Assembly (NCBI GenBank): GCA_039908095.1
Contig: JAMOBJ010000009.1
Location: forward strand, 30,729-94,728
Origin: Nitrospirae bacterium YQR-1
Lineage (GTDB): Bacteria; Nitrospirota; Thermodesulfovibrionia; Thermodesulfovibrionales; Magnetobacteriaceae
Length of the DNA: 64,000 nt
Direction of reading: 5' to 3'
The notes under the pieces were generated by a model. It had not been told where the DNA came from and made no database searches. It saw only the letters and a program-made list of their open reading frames with translations. The position numbers and the translations under genes were made by a program. Below are positions 17,504 to 26,763 of the stretch, piece by piece; the first letter of the stretch is position 1; each line of letters begins with the position of its first letter.

Positions 17504-18138
17504 GTTACCATCCCTCCGTAAAAAATCCATTAAATGATACTACCATCTTCTACAAATAAGCTGCGATAGCAATGAGTGTACAAAAAAGTTTTTTTTTAGT
17601 CAAGCTGCAGCACAGTGGAGTAATACCAAGTTGCAGTCAGAAGCAAACACAGGCGGCTGGGAGAAGGGGACGCCTCCCCTCACAGGGGATTCCCCTTTAA
17701 GGGAGAGTACGCCCCGGAGCTTGTGACGAAGCCAACAAAGTTAGACAAATGAATTAGAATTGGAATTATAAGTTACCGGCATTGTTAAGCCGCCTACGTA
17801 TAAAATCTGCTTGACATCATATGTTGTATTTTGTTACTTTTTCAATAAGATACCGGCAAATTCAAGAGAGTGGTTCCAAGGGGCATAATCCACGGAAGAT
17901 AAAAAATAAATGAACACTTTATGGCAAGGGATAGTGGATCAGATTTGTCAAATTATTATAATGGTTTAGCTCTGTGCTGATAGAGCTGCGCAGGATGACG
18001 GTACAGGTAGAAATAATGTACGAAGAAGGCGGGCTTTCCGGAGCAGACTGTCATCCCATCATCACTAATAAAGTGAAATTGCCATGTCATAGGACTTGTA
18101 CTAAAAACCCCGGTATCCCTGGGCTAATGGCATAACAG
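17504..18138. other. Intergenic gap with MITE and unexplained sequence
   Basis: About 635 bases between divergent membrane-protein genes. Positions 17623-17768 are a MITE copy (listed). The rest (17770-18138) shows no gene, tRNA or clear terminator. It presumably holds promoters for both flanking genes. Confidence 0.4.
17623..17768. repeat. MITE-like element D, chimeric ends
   Basis: The left end is type 1 (ataccaagttgcagtcag) but the right end is type 2 (gaattagaattggaatta). The internal sequence matches copy A closely (ggcggctgggag, then ggagcttgtgacgaagccaacaaagttagacaaa). The two ends are not complementary to each other, so this copy looks recombinant. Confidence 0.85.
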
Positions 18139-19347
18139 ATGAGTAGAAAGAAAAACAGCACATTTATAACTATTACCCTGAACTTGTTTCTTGTCATAAC
18201 TTCAATAGTTTTAACACTGGTGATATCAGAGATGTTTTTCAGGGTGTATATGGCTATAAGAGATCCACAGTCTTTTAAAGAAACAAGGTTTTTGTCAACT
18301 CAGACGGCTGTAGCTTTGAGCGGCTCACCGTCACAATATGACGCAAAGTATGGTTACACATATAAAAAAAATATCTTCTTATACCAAAGCCGTGCTATAG
18401 GTAACCGTATAGTTGTCTGTAGAGCACATATAAAAACCGATGAACATGGCAATCCAGGCGATAAAGAGGGAGATTACGCCTCTGCAGATATAAAAATTTT
18501 AGTTTTCGGTGATAGTTTTATAAGCTACAACGATTTAACCGGTGGTACAACTATGTCATCAGTGCCGTTACAACTGCAAAAGATATTGGAAAAGACAATT
18601 AACAAAAAAATCAGCGTTGTTAACTTTGGCAGAGGTGGCTATGGCATCATACAAATGTTTGAGCTTGCAGCCGACGTCATCGCTGTTTGGAAACCCGATT
18701 TAGTTGTTTTTGCTTTTATAACTGATGATTTAGGCAGAGACCGCTGGTACTGGAAAGATGACACCCTGAATGTTGTTCCGGAGATAGCCACCACGGCTTG
18801 TGATGTGGCAATCTTATCTGACCCGGAAAAAAGTAGTAAATTAGCCAAACTTATTATCAAAAACTACTACAAAACTACCGCAAAATTAAAATATCCTCCT
18901 TCAATTTTTTCATCATATTCGTTTATGTATTCATGGCTTAAACATAATGATTACCTGTACAACTATAGAAAAGAACATTTATCGGGCAATGCAAGGTTAA
19001 CTATTAACAGCTTCACACAAGACGATGCATTTATAAATGCCCTTAATAAGATAAACTCTTACAAGTGCCCTTATGTGATTGTTCACCTGAGTACTGTTAA
19101 TGAGTTAAAGGAAAAAAAGGAATATTTATTTACAAAGGAACATGACAGATATTTACTTGAAAGTCTGGCTAAAATTACAGGGAAAAAAATTCATACCACT
19201 ATGGACAACAGTTTTCAAATCACCTCAACAGATAAAATAGATGAAATGTTTTTGCTGCCTTATGATACACATCCAGCGCATAAGGGGATGGTATTTTATG
19301 GACATATCATAAGCAATGCTATAAAAAAAGAAGGGTTATTGCAATAA
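18139..19347 (+). CDS. Membrane-anchored SGNH-hydrolase-like protein 2
   Basis: 402 residues with one N-terminal membrane helix (about 9-35). The SGNH nucleophile block is ILVFGDSFISYN, near residue 118, with a true GDS. A block with GRGGYG follows near 163, then FAFITDDLGRD in place of the usual G-x-N-D, and a C-terminal D-x-H pair (PYDTHPAHKGMVFYG). The catalytic domain should be periplasmic. Its relatives in this window are at 7655 and 25445. The substrate is unknown; the context of glycosyltransferase-like genes suggests glycan acyl groups. Confidence 0.75.
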   Translation: MSRKKNSTFITITLNLFLVITSIVLTLVISEMFFRVYMAIRDPQSFKETRFLSTQTAVALSGSPSQYDAKYGYTYKKNIFLYQSRAIGNRIVVCRAHIKTDEHGNPGDKEGDYASADIKILVFGDSFISYNDLTGGTTMSSVPLQLQKILEKTINKKISVVNFGRGGYGIIQMFELAADVIAVWKPDLVVFAFITDDLGRDRWYWKDDTLNVVPEIATTACDVAILSDPEKSSKLAKLIIKNYYKTTAKLKYPPSIFSSYSFMYSWLKHNDYLYNYRKEHLSGNARLTINSFTQDDAFINALNKINSYKCPYVIVHLSTVNELKEKKEYLFTKEHDRYLLESLAKITGKKIHTTMDNSFQITSTDKIDEMFLLPYDTHPAHKGMVFYGHIISNAIKKEGLLQ

Positions 19348-19407
19348 AACTACTCCAACTAAAAAAACGCCGGTTTCAGGTGATAGGGCGTTTCCACAGT
19401 TAAAGGG

Positions 19408-20175
19408 TCATTTATCAATGGCAAGACGAAAACCGAAATCACCGCTTTTGTACCCCGGAGAGTCTCCGAAGTACCGGCTTGAACATCGCACATCATTAAT
19501 GAAACTGCCCCACAATCCCCCGCCAAGAGCGTGTAAATCACCCAAACCATCCAAAGCAGGATTGCTATGGCTTTTAAATAACGATATGTACTGATAATAC
19601 ATATTCTTAAACCACTTCCACAGCGTCTCCGCCATGTCCTGTATCCAATAACTATCGCCGTTGTGTCCTGCAGAGCCTGCGGCACTACCGGAATTGACGT
19701 CATCCCAGATATAAACACCGCCGGCAGCCTCATGGAATTTCAACTTTTTCCCGCCTCCGCTACATGCATATTCCCACTCAGCCTCTGTCGGTAATCTATA
19801 CCTCTTAGCACTTATAGTATTCAATCTTTTTATAAACATCTGCACATCTGACCAGCTAACATTCTCCACAGGGTAATTTCCCTCTTTTATAAAAGTAGAA
19901 GGGTTATACTCCATTACCTCTTTCCACTGCTGTTGCGTTACCTGATAGATTCCTATATAAAAATCGTTTAAACACTCCATATGCGCCTGTTTTATCCCGG
20001 AGCCTGCTGCATTGAGAGCATCTCCTGTCAGAAAGCAGCCTCCCTTAACAAACACCATTTGAAGGTTGTTTATATCCGGTGAGGCATTTGCTGTTAGTCC
20101 CATAACTGATACCAGAAAACACAACGCTATCACTGCTCCGGTTATCGTTTCCACTTTTACAATTATACTAACCAC
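19408..20175 (-). CDS. Exported FGE-fold (DUF323/SUMF1-like) protein lacking catalytic cysteines
   Basis: 255 residues with an N-terminal hydrophobic signal (about 10-30). The formylglycine-generating-enzyme fold is plain: MVFVKGGCFLTGD, YQVTQQQWKEVM, YPVENVSWSDVQMFI, RYRLPTEAEWEYAC, and the end GDFGFRLA. The segment that carries the two active cysteines in true FGE (GGS...C...C...R) reads GGGLWGSFINDVRCSSRY, so the pair is missing, and the usual SGNVWEW is degraded to AETLWKW. It is therefore unlikely to activate sulfatases. Such domains often serve as binding or substrate-recognition modules. There is no obvious partner nearby. Confidence 0.8.
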   Translation of the reverse strand: MVSIIVKVETITGAVIALCFLVSVMGLTANASPDINNLQMVFVKGGCFLTGDALNAAGSGIKQAHMECLNDFYIGIYQVTQQQWKEVMEYNPSTFIKEGNYPVENVSWSDVQMFIKRLNTISAKRYRLPTEAEWEYACSGGGKKLKFHEAAGGVYIWDDVNSGSAAGSAGHNGDSYWIQDMAETLWKWFKNMYYQYISLFKSHSNPALDGLGDLHALGGGLWGSFINDVRCSSRYFGDSPGYKSGDFGFRLAIDK

Positions 20176-20315
20176 CTCATAAATGCTCTGCAGATAGAAT
20201 AATCCATTTTGAATTTCTAAAACAAGCCCGCTGGAATTATTTCAACAAATCATTTACAATATGTATCACGTTACTTATACGATATCAAGAAGATTTCTTT
20301 GAAAAGGGAGCGGCT

Positions 20316-21878
20316 TTGTCAGTCAACCTGAAACACAACATAGCAGTGGCTGTTTTTTGGGGCTTTATTGCTCTTTCTGTACTTATAAGATTCATAAATA
20401 TAAATTCGCCGCTTTGTGAAGACCACATGTTTCGACAGACCCAAACAGCTATAACAATTCATTATTTTGTAAAGGATGGTATAAAACTACTAAACTATGA
20501 AACACCGCTGTTTGGCCCTCCCTGGAAGGTGCCTTTTGAATTTCCTGCTTTTCAGGCCACTGCGGCTTTGTTTGCTATGGGCGGTATAAGTAACTCTGAC
20601 ACAGCCTGCAGAGCTACTAATATATTTTATTTCTATGTATCGGCAGTGTTTCTGTATTTAGTGTCTAAGCAGTTTTTTAGTGAAAAGCCTCTACCGGTTT
20701 TTATTCTGTTTTACTATCTCTATAATCCTTATACGATTTACTGGAGCCGTACCTGTCTGATAGACTATGCATCGGCTGCTTTTTCTCTTGGATATTTTTT
20801 CTTTACTATTATTTTTTTTAAAAACACTACTAAGATATACTGTGTTGTTTTTGCCGTTATCTTTGGTACTTTAGCATATTTAACTAAAATCACGACTGTA
20901 CCGGTATTTTTTCCTTTAATATCGGGGACTGTAGCATACATGTTATATAAAAGACTAAGAGTGGATTCAAATTGCATTGTTGGCAATTTCATTAAGGAAA
21001 ATAAAAAGATTATTGCTCTTTTAATTATCTTGTTTGCCGTTCCCTTTATTTGTGGTTACTTATGGGTTCACTATACAGATTATGTAAAAAACTCATCGCT
21101 TTTTACGTCTTTTAATTCATCTACAAATCTTTTTCAATGGAACTATGGTACGTTTAGTCAACGGCTTACGTTAAAGAACTGGTTAAATATTTTTAATTAT
21201 TTTTATCTGATGGCTCCTGGTGTTCTGGTTCTATCAGCTGCCGCAGGGTGCCGGTTTATATGGAGGAGAAAAGGGAAATACGCTCTGTTTTTTATTTTAA
21301 GTTTTTTGGGGATTATCCTTGTACCTTTTACTTTTTTTAATTTGTACATGATTCATGAATACTATAGTATCGCCTTAAGCGCTCTGGTAGCTGTTGTTAT
21401 GGGTATTTCGCTGTATGCTTTTTTTTATGAATTTATTGGAACGAGTAAGGTTGCTGTTTTAGCCTGCATCCTTGTTTTTACTTTAACGTCACTGCCTGTT
21501 GCTATCCAGAAGTTAAGACTACCTCTCTTTCAGATGCGTTATCCACCTAAAAACACGCTTACTGATTTCATAAAAACCATAACCAACGATAACGAATACC
21601 TTATAATTACAGATTTTAGCTGGAGCTCAAGAATTCTCTACTACAGCAATCGCAAGGGGTTTATGGTACATGATAAATATGTACCTGAAATGGGTGCATT
21701 TTTCAAGAAACACAATTTTACTACTATTATAAGCAGAGAGCCTGATCCTGCTCTGCTGACTAACTGGAAATACATAATAGAGATTAAAACTAAACTCTAC
21801 GATACAAGAAAATTTCGTATCTTTAAAGTAACCGATAACCCCGAAATTCTTAATAACTGGCACGTTATGGGTTACTAA
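20316..21878 (+). CDS. GT39/ArnT-like membrane glycosyltransferase
   Basis: 520 residues with about ten membrane segments. The first periplasmic loop has EDHMFRQTQTA near residue 33, a pattern typical of the GT39-like family in which the acidic residue is thought catalytic. This is followed by FEFPAFQATAALFA. A C-terminal soluble segment of about 100 residues follows the last helix. The start is TTG 20316, with AGGGAG five bases upstream. It probably transfers a sugar from a lipid carrier to a periplasmic acceptor; donor and acceptor are unknown. Confidence 0.75.
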   Translation: MSVNLKHNIAVAVFWGFIALSVLIRFININSPLCEDHMFRQTQTAITIHYFVKDGIKLLNYETPLFGPPWKVPFEFPAFQATAALFAMGGISNSDTACRATNIFYFYVSAVFLYLVSKQFFSEKPLPVFILFYYLYNPYTIYWSRTCLIDYASAAFSLGYFFFTIIFFKNTTKIYCVVFAVIFGTLAYLTKITTVPVFFPLISGTVAYMLYKRLRVDSNCIVGNFIKENKKIIALLIILFAVPFICGYLWVHYTDYVKNSSLFTSFNSSTNLFQWNYGTFSQRLTLKNWLNIFNYFYLMAPGVLVLSAAAGCRFIWRRKGKYALFFILSFLGIILVPFTFFNLYMIHEYYSIALSALVAVVMGISLYAFFYEFIGTSKVAVLACILVFTLTSLPVAIQKLRLPLFQMRYPPKNTLTDFIKTITNDNEYLIITDFSWSSRILYYSNRKGFMVHDKYVPEMGAFFKKHNFTTIISREPDPALLTNWKYIIEIKTKLYDTRKFRIFKVTDNPEILNNWHVMGY

Positions 21879-21918
21879 ATACTTAACGAATGAAACGTAT
21901 GAGCCTTTAGGAGGACTT

Positions 21919-21938
21919 CTCTTAATAATTGTTAAGAG
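21919..21938. terminator. Inverted repeat between convergent genes
   Basis: CTCTTAA-taattg-TTAAGAG is a perfect 7-bp stem lying between the ends of the GT39-like gene (plus) and the cupin gene (minus). The position suggests transcription end for either strand, but there is no clear T-run. Confidence 0.3.
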
Positions 21939-21999
21939 CAGGGGACAGGCGGTACACCCCATCCCCTTAAATGTAAAAACAATTAGATATAATAACTAT

Positions 22000-22323
22000 T
22001 TATTCTGTATCCGCCGGTGTAACAACAGCCATAACGACAAGCCTTTCCCCTTTGGAAGCCTTAAAACCATGCGGTACCAGCGGGTCACAAAGAATAGCGG
22101 TCTTTGCATCAGCCTCGATTTCCTCTTCCCCGACTGTAAAAACCCCGCTGCCTTCCACACAGTACATCATGAGCCTCAGTGGGGCCTTATGAGGGGTTAT
22201 CTCCTGCCCGGGTTCTAAACACATCAGTGCCACTCTCATCTCAGGCTTATCTGAAAGCATCTGCCGTGTAAATTTCTCCGAATTAAAATTTATGAATTTC
22301 TTTAATTCTAAAATCTCCGCCAT
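22000..22323 (-). CDS. Small cupin-domain protein
   Basis: 107 residues, a single cupin barrel. EPGQEITPHKAPLRLMMYCVEGSG (about 49-72) matches cupin motif 1 in form, with some metal-ligand histidines replaced; LCDPLVPHGFKA (about 84-95) is motif 2. The strong ribosome site GAGGAGG precedes ATG 22323. It is monocistronic and its substrate is unknown. Confidence 0.85.
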   Translation of the reverse strand: MAEILELKKFINFNSEKFTRQMLSDKPEMRVALMCLEPGQEITPHKAPLRLMMYCVEGSGVFTVGEEEIEADAKTAILCDPLVPHGFKASKGERLVVMAVVTPADTE

Positions 22324-22451
22324 CTTTTAAAACCTCCTCTGCTTTAATACATTTACCTTATGTTATCAAATCCACATTTTTTCACATATGAGTTAAATCA
22401 TAAGGCAGGTGTGCCGGCAGACAATATATTATTTTTTTTGAAATTTAGCTA

Positions 22452-22481
22452 TTGACTTTTTAGAAAGTTATGTATCATAAT
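22452..22481 (+). promoter_or_regulatory. Sigma-70-type promoter for cspA
   Basis: TTGACT at 22452-22457 and CATAAT at 22476-22481, separated by 18 bases, give a good housekeeping-type promoter ending 116 bases before the cspA start. This leaves a long leader, as is usual for cold-shock genes. Confidence 0.55.
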
Positions 22482-22504
22482 ACTTCTGAAGTTTCAGAAG
22501 TATT
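22479..22504. promoter_or_regulatory. Perfect 12-bp inverted repeat at the cspA promoter
   Basis: AATACTTCTGAA (22479-22490), spacer GT, TTCAGAAGTATT (22493-22504). It begins inside the putative -10 box and covers the expected start site, so it is better placed for an operator than for an mRNA hairpin. No regulator is identified. Confidence 0.55.
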
Positions 22505-22597
22505 AGTAAGTTGCACAAGGCCACAAAGACTTTAGCTTTTTGGCTTTTCTATCAAGTTGTTTTTTCTGATACTTTAGTTTTTGAATAAGGAGGTACG

Positions 22598-22804
22598 ATG
22601 GAAATGGCTAAAGGTAAAGTCAAGTGGTTTAATGTATCCAAAGGTTTTGGATTTATTACCAATGAAGATGGTAAAGATGTTTTTGTTCACCACTCTTCTA
22701 TTAAGGGTAACGGTTTTAAATCCCTTGCCGAAGGTGAAGCTGTCAGTTTTGACATCGAAAAAGACCCGAAGGGCCTTAGGGCAATTAATGTAGTTAAACT
22801 TTAA
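22598..22804 (+). CDS. cspA: Cold-shock protein CspA family
   Basis: 68 residues, a single cold-shock domain: [28 protein letters not shown] contains both RNP motifs (KGFGFI and VFVHH). It binds single-stranded RNA/DNA and melts mRNA structure. AAGGAGG lies close upstream; ATG 22598 and ATG 22604 are both possible starts. It has its own promoter and terminator. Confidence 0.96.
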   Translation: MEMAKGKVKWFNVSKGFGFITNEDGKDVFVHHSSIKGNGFKSLAEGEAVSFDIEKDPKGLRAINVVKL

Positions 22805-22825
22805 TTTAAACCGCATTAAAACCGT

Positions 22826-22863
22826 AAAGGCACTCTTGCACCACAAGGGTGCCTTTGTTTTAT
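22826..22863 (+). terminator. Factor-independent terminator of cspA
   Basis: AAAGGCACTCTTG, loop cacca, CAAGGGTGCCTTT: a 13-bp stem with one G-U pair, followed by gttttatt. It lies 22 bases after the cspA stop. Confidence 0.85.
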
Positions 22864-22998
22864 TCACCGCTAAGTTGCCACCAAAGCCTTTTCTGAATTT
22901 CTATTTGCTTTAATCCCTGATTGACAATTTCATGTTTTATCCATTAACGTAAAATCATCTGCCGGTGGTAACTAAAATCAGATATTGGGAGATGTGTT

Positions 22999-24618
22999 AT
23001 GCCGCTTAGTTTCAGCGATAATATTTTAAAGGGACTACCTGACGATATTGTTCAAATGGCGCATTCCTTTATTTGCGGCGTAGAGTCGTTCAAAGACACA
23101 GGGAAACTGCTTAGAATTCCTGAGGTCATGTCTTTGTTTAAACAGCACAGGGAAACCATCTGTAAAAACCTTATAGAAATATCGGGACTTTGTGAGTGTG
23201 TGCCGCAGAGGTACGAAAAATTTCGTCCTATAGTATATGACGGTGCAATGCTGTTACTTGCCGGCATTTCTGTTAAGAGGTTCATGGAAATTCTGCTGGC
23301 TCAGGAAGCACTTCCACCCGGCGCTCCCGTGGGTGAGCGTTTACTTAGTCTTTCAGGGGAATTCCCCATGCTTCATAAACTTGGGCAGATAGTAGCAAGA
23401 AATCCCGAAATGGATAAACACTTCAGCCACTGGCTCATAAAGCTTGAAAACAGCACCATAACAGACGGCTTAGACGGTATAAAGAGAAAAATTCTGAGAG
23501 AGTTGGGGGATAGTATAGTTAAGAAGTTCCAGATATCACCGGGCTCTGAGGTGCTCTCTCAGGCAAGTGTTGCCTCTGTTGTTGACTTCACATGGGTTAA
23601 TGAGGGGCGTCAAATAGAAGGAGTTTTTAAAACACTACGGCCCGGCGTTTCTAAAAAACTTAAAGAAGAGGTAGGCATTTTAGATAAAATGGCTGAATTT
23701 TTTGTGCAAAACAGAGAGAAATATGAGATGCCTGAGTTTAAATTTATTGAAACATTTGCAGACATAAAAGAAGCGCTTCTGCGGGAAATTTATCTGATAA
23801 ATGAGCAGGTTAACTTAAAGCGTGCAAAAGATTTCTATAAAACAGATAAACGTATCAGAGTGCCTGAGCCCTTTCATTTTTCGGTGCCGGCAGTTACCGC
23901 CATGGAAAGAATACGGGGGGTGAAGGTCACAGAGGCCGGACTTAATCAGTCTCAGAAAAAAAAATGTGCAGGCCTGCTTTTTGACTGTTTCTTTTTTAAC
24001 ACTCTTTTTAGCACAGAGGAGACTGCTATTTTCCATGGTGACCCACATGCCGGAAATATTTTTCTGGTTTTTTCAGAAACTGCTGAAGGTGGTGTTGCTG
24101 ATGTGGCATTACTTGACTGGAGCCTAACTGGGGAGCTTACAACAGAACAACGTGCTATAATGTTAAAGCTTGTTATAAGTATTGCTCTCAGGGACAGGCC
24201 GGAAACCCTGAGGGCTGTACAGATGCTTTCCTCCACAAATGGCTTTAGTACATTGGACAGAGATATGGTTATAGGGGAAATCATGGAGTCTTTCAATAAA
24301 CCTTCCGGTAAATTTATAGAAAAAGCCCTTAATCTGCTTGATGTCTTGTCGCTAAGAGGAATAAAATTTCCAACAGAACTGTTGCTTTTCAGAAAAGCGA
24401 TTTTTACCTTAAATGGACTCTTGCAGGCTCTTGACGATGAATTTGATATGGATAACCGTCTTTTTGGTTTTTTACTGAAACACCTGCCGGATGAGATACC
24501 ACAAAGATGGTTCTATAGTTTTTTCCCATATTTTGAAACAAGGGAAGCATACAAGACAATGCTCACTAATGCCGAGCTGTTGAGGCTTGGTGCATCAATT
24601 GCAATGGAGACGATTTAA
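22999..24618 (+). CDS. ABC1/AarF (UbiB-family) atypical kinase
   Basis: 539 residues. The kinase-like core shows an alanine-rich loop equivalent (SQASVASVVDF, about 190-200), the VFKTLRPGV lysine strand near 215, the catalytic loop HGDPHAGN near 346, and DWSLTG near 373 in place of DFG. These are hallmarks of the UbiB/ADCK family, known to support isoprenoid-lipid metabolism such as ubiquinone or menaquinone synthesis. The N-terminal 150 residues are helical and unlike standard UbiB, and no C-terminal membrane helices are evident. It is followed after 8 bases by a spermidine-synthase-like gene, so the two may be co-transcribed. Confidence 0.85.
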   Translation: MPLSFSDNILKGLPDDIVQMAHSFICGVESFKDTGKLLRIPEVMSLFKQHRETICKNLIEISGLCECVPQRYEKFRPIVYDGAMLLLAGISVKRFMEILLAQEALPPGAPVGERLLSLSGEFPMLHKLGQIVARNPEMDKHFSHWLIKLENSTITDGLDGIKRKILRELGDSIVKKFQISPGSEVLSQASVASVVDFTWVNEGRQIEGVFKTLRPGVSKKLKEEVGILDKMAEFFVQNREKYEMPEFKFIETFADIKEALLREIYLINEQVNLKRAKDFYKTDKRIRVPEPFHFSVPAVTAMERIRGVKVTEAGLNQSQKKKCAGLLFDCFFFNTLFSTEETAIFHGDPHAGNIFLVFSETAEGGVADVALLDWSLTGELTTEQRAIMLKLVISIALRDRPETLRAVQMLSSTNGFSTLDRDMVIGEIMESFNKPSGKFIEKALNLLDVLSLRGIKFPTELLLFRKAIFTLNGLLQALDDEFDMDNRLFGFLLKHLPDEIPQRWFYSFFPYFETREAYKTMLTNAELLRLGASIAMETI

Positions 24619-24626
24619 TAAAGAAT

Positions 24627-25448
24627 ATGCATGGACAGTATGGTAAGGAATCTGTGTTGTATCGTAAGCAAAGCCTGTACAATAACCTTGTTGTAACCTG
24701 TTGTGGCAGCAGGGTAACACTATGGTCACCGGAGGGAGTAAGGCAGAGTGTTTTTGATATGGATAACCCTGCGGTCCCTGGTCTTGAGTACGCTAAGTAT
24801 ATGCTCCTTGCCCTTACCTTTATCCCTGCCCCTGGCTCTGTTGTTGCAATAGGACTGGGCGGCGGAACAATCCCAATGGCACTGTCTGAGCTATTGCAAA
24901 AGTGTCTCATTCATGTGGTGGAAATAGACAGCGAGGTTCTGAGTATTGCAAACAATTTTTTTGGTTTTAAAGAAGCACCTTTGATGAGAGTATTTATTGA
25001 GGACGGTTACATTTTTATTAAAAACTCCACCGATTTATATGATATAGCCTTGGTGGACGCATATAAGGGGGGCAGTCAGCCCAAGGCTTTGTCTTCAAAG
25101 TTGTTTTTCCACAATCTTGCTAAAACACTAAGGCCTGAGGGGCTCTGTGTCATAAATCTGGTAACCACTGACAGTGAAAGTCTCAACAATACTATAAGCA
25201 ATATGAAGACGGTCTTTAAGAACACATGGTATATTCAATGTAAGACTTCAAGAAATGTGGTTTACTTTGCGTCAAATTATGATTATGACAAGCTAATTTT
25301 AGTCGCAAATATTAGAAAAATACAGGAGTTGCTGTCTTTGGGGTATTTGGAAATTTTACAACATACTAAAAAGCTTCAAGGTGATAATGGCTGGGGTGCT
25401 GTAACAAGGTTTCTTAAAAGGCTCTTTTTAGATGGAATTTTATTTTGA
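24627..25448 (+). CDS. Spermidine-synthase-like methyltransferase-fold protein
   Basis: 273 residues with the Rossmann core of polyamine aminopropyltransferases: IGLGGGTIPMALS (about 74-86), VVEIDSEVLSIANNFFG (about 96-112), IEDGYIFIKN, then YDIALVDAYKGG, where VDAY corresponds to the catalytic Asp region. The protein lacks a clear N-terminal beta-barrel motif, so the real substrate may not be putrescine. It ends where the next gene (SGNH-like) begins, with overlapping TTGA, implying translational coupling. Confidence 0.7.
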   Translation: MHGQYGKESVLYRKQSLYNNLVVTCCGSRVTLWSPEGVRQSVFDMDNPAVPGLEYAKYMLLALTFIPAPGSVVAIGLGGGTIPMALSELLQKCLIHVVEIDSEVLSIANNFFGFKEAPLMRVFIEDGYIFIKNSTDLYDIALVDAYKGGSQPKALSSKLFFHNLAKTLRPEGLCVINLVTTDSESLNNTISNMKTVFKNTWYIQCKTSRNVVYFASNYDYDKLILVANIRKIQELLSLGYLEILQHTKKLQGDNGWGAVTRFLKRLFLDGILF

Positions 25449-26704
25449 GAAATGTAAATGTTACAGGCAGAGGTTTTCTCATAAATACGTTGATAGTGTT
25501 TTTTTCGTTGTTCTTAGCGCTGACGCTTGGTGAAATTTTCTTAAGGGTGACGGAAAACACTTTTCCGGTGTTAAAGAAAGCTCAGGTTGTAGGCTGGCGG
25601 GGAGTTTGTGCAAAAGAGGAGCAAAACCAGCTCGGTTTCAGGGGACGCTCTGTTTCTTACTCAGATAATGATTTTGTAGTGTTGCTTGTAGGAGATTCCC
25701 AGGTTCATGCAGGCCACTATCCGTTTAATTGTATGCCTGAGGCTGTTTTAGAACATTATTTAAACGGTGAACCGGCGCCTGCGGAGGCACTTCTGCAACA
25801 GTTAAACGACAGCAAAGCACTGCCGGCTTCCTGCGGCAAACTCTATGGAGGCAGAGATAAGCACCGCATAAAGGTCTTCTCAATCGGGACAGACGGTTAC
25901 GGACAGGACCAGGAACTTTTGGCACTGTCGGAATACTTTAAAACCTACAGAGCCGGCATGTCTGTACTTTGGTTTACTCCCACTAACGACATTTGGAATA
26001 ATGTATTTCCAACCCACTTTCCCGGCAACAAAGACGGCACACCTAAGCCGACCTTTATCTTAAGGAAAGATAAGTTGATTTATCCGCCGGAAGCCGTAAA
26101 AACCGCAAGACCGCTTTTTAGGCTGACAGAACTTTATAATATGGTCTTTTTCAGGTACATGGACGGAAAGTGGGAAAAGTATTTGCCAAAGCCGTACGAA
26201 CCACTGACAAGTTATAACGGACCGGAGACGCCCATAAAATACGATTTTCCTGAAACTGAGAATTTTAAAACTGAGAAAACGCATTTTTCAATTATTCTGA
26301 CTCCCCGCAGTGAGAGAATGACATACGGCATAAGGTTAACCAACAGGCTCATCAGAGAGATTGAATCACTATCGGCGAAAAACGGCAGCCGATTTGTTGC
26401 TTTTTGGAACGATGTGAACTGGAGTACGAGGAAAAATGCTTTTTGGTATCACTTTTCTCATGATACATCTGAACATGTTTTTAAAGTTAACGGCGGATTT
26501 TTTAAAGGTTCAAGACAGCAATATGATCAGAACATTTCAGATGTTTTCTCAGATATAAAACATTATAGAATAGAAATCAGGGAAAAAAACTGGTTTAAAA
26601 GCAATCAGGATGCTCATATGAGCATAAAAGCTCTTGATGAGTCTATGCACACTCTTGCGGATAATGTTTTAAAAGATATTCCAGAAAAGTATCTGAACAG
26701 ATGA
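25445..26704 (+). CDS. Membrane-anchored SGNH-hydrolase-like protein 3
   Basis: 419 residues from TTG 25445, which overlaps the previous stop. It has one membrane helix at about 8-28, then LLVGDSQVHAGHYP near residue 80 as the SGNH nucleophile block and IGTDGYGQDQ near 150. WFTPTNDIWNN near 178 fits the G-x-N-D block. A C-terminal histidine motif (QDAHMSIKALDESMHTLA) may supply the Asp/His pair. It belongs to the same general architecture as the proteins at 7655 and 18139. The periplasmic acyl-group substrate is unknown. Confidence 0.7.
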   Translation: MRNVNVTGRGFLINTLIVFFSLFLALTLGEIFLRVTENTFPVLKKAQVVGWRGVCAKEEQNQLGFRGRSVSYSDNDFVVLLVGDSQVHAGHYPFNCMPEAVLEHYLNGEPAPAEALLQQLNDSKALPASCGKLYGGRDKHRIKVFSIGTDGYGQDQELLALSEYFKTYRAGMSVLWFTPTNDIWNNVFPTHFPGNKDGTPKPTFILRKDKLIYPPEAVKTARPLFRLTELYNMVFFRYMDGKWEKYLPKPYEPLTSYNGPETPIKYDFPETENFKTEKTHFSIILTPRSERMTYGIRLTNRLIREIESLSAKNGSRFVAFWNDVNWSTRKNAFWYHFSHDTSEHVFKVNGGFFKGSRQQYDQNISDVFSDIKHYRIEIREKNWFKSNQDAHMSIKALDESMHTLADNVLKDIPEKYLNR

Positions 26705-26763
26705 TGCTTAAAATGTGAAAGCCTCCGGTATTATGAATTAAAGATTAAAGAGAGCGTGCCGGT

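Noticed and set aside
19408..20175. Formylglycine-generating enzyme (sulfatase maturation)
   Set aside because: The catalytic cysteine pair is missing and no sulfatase gene is nearby.
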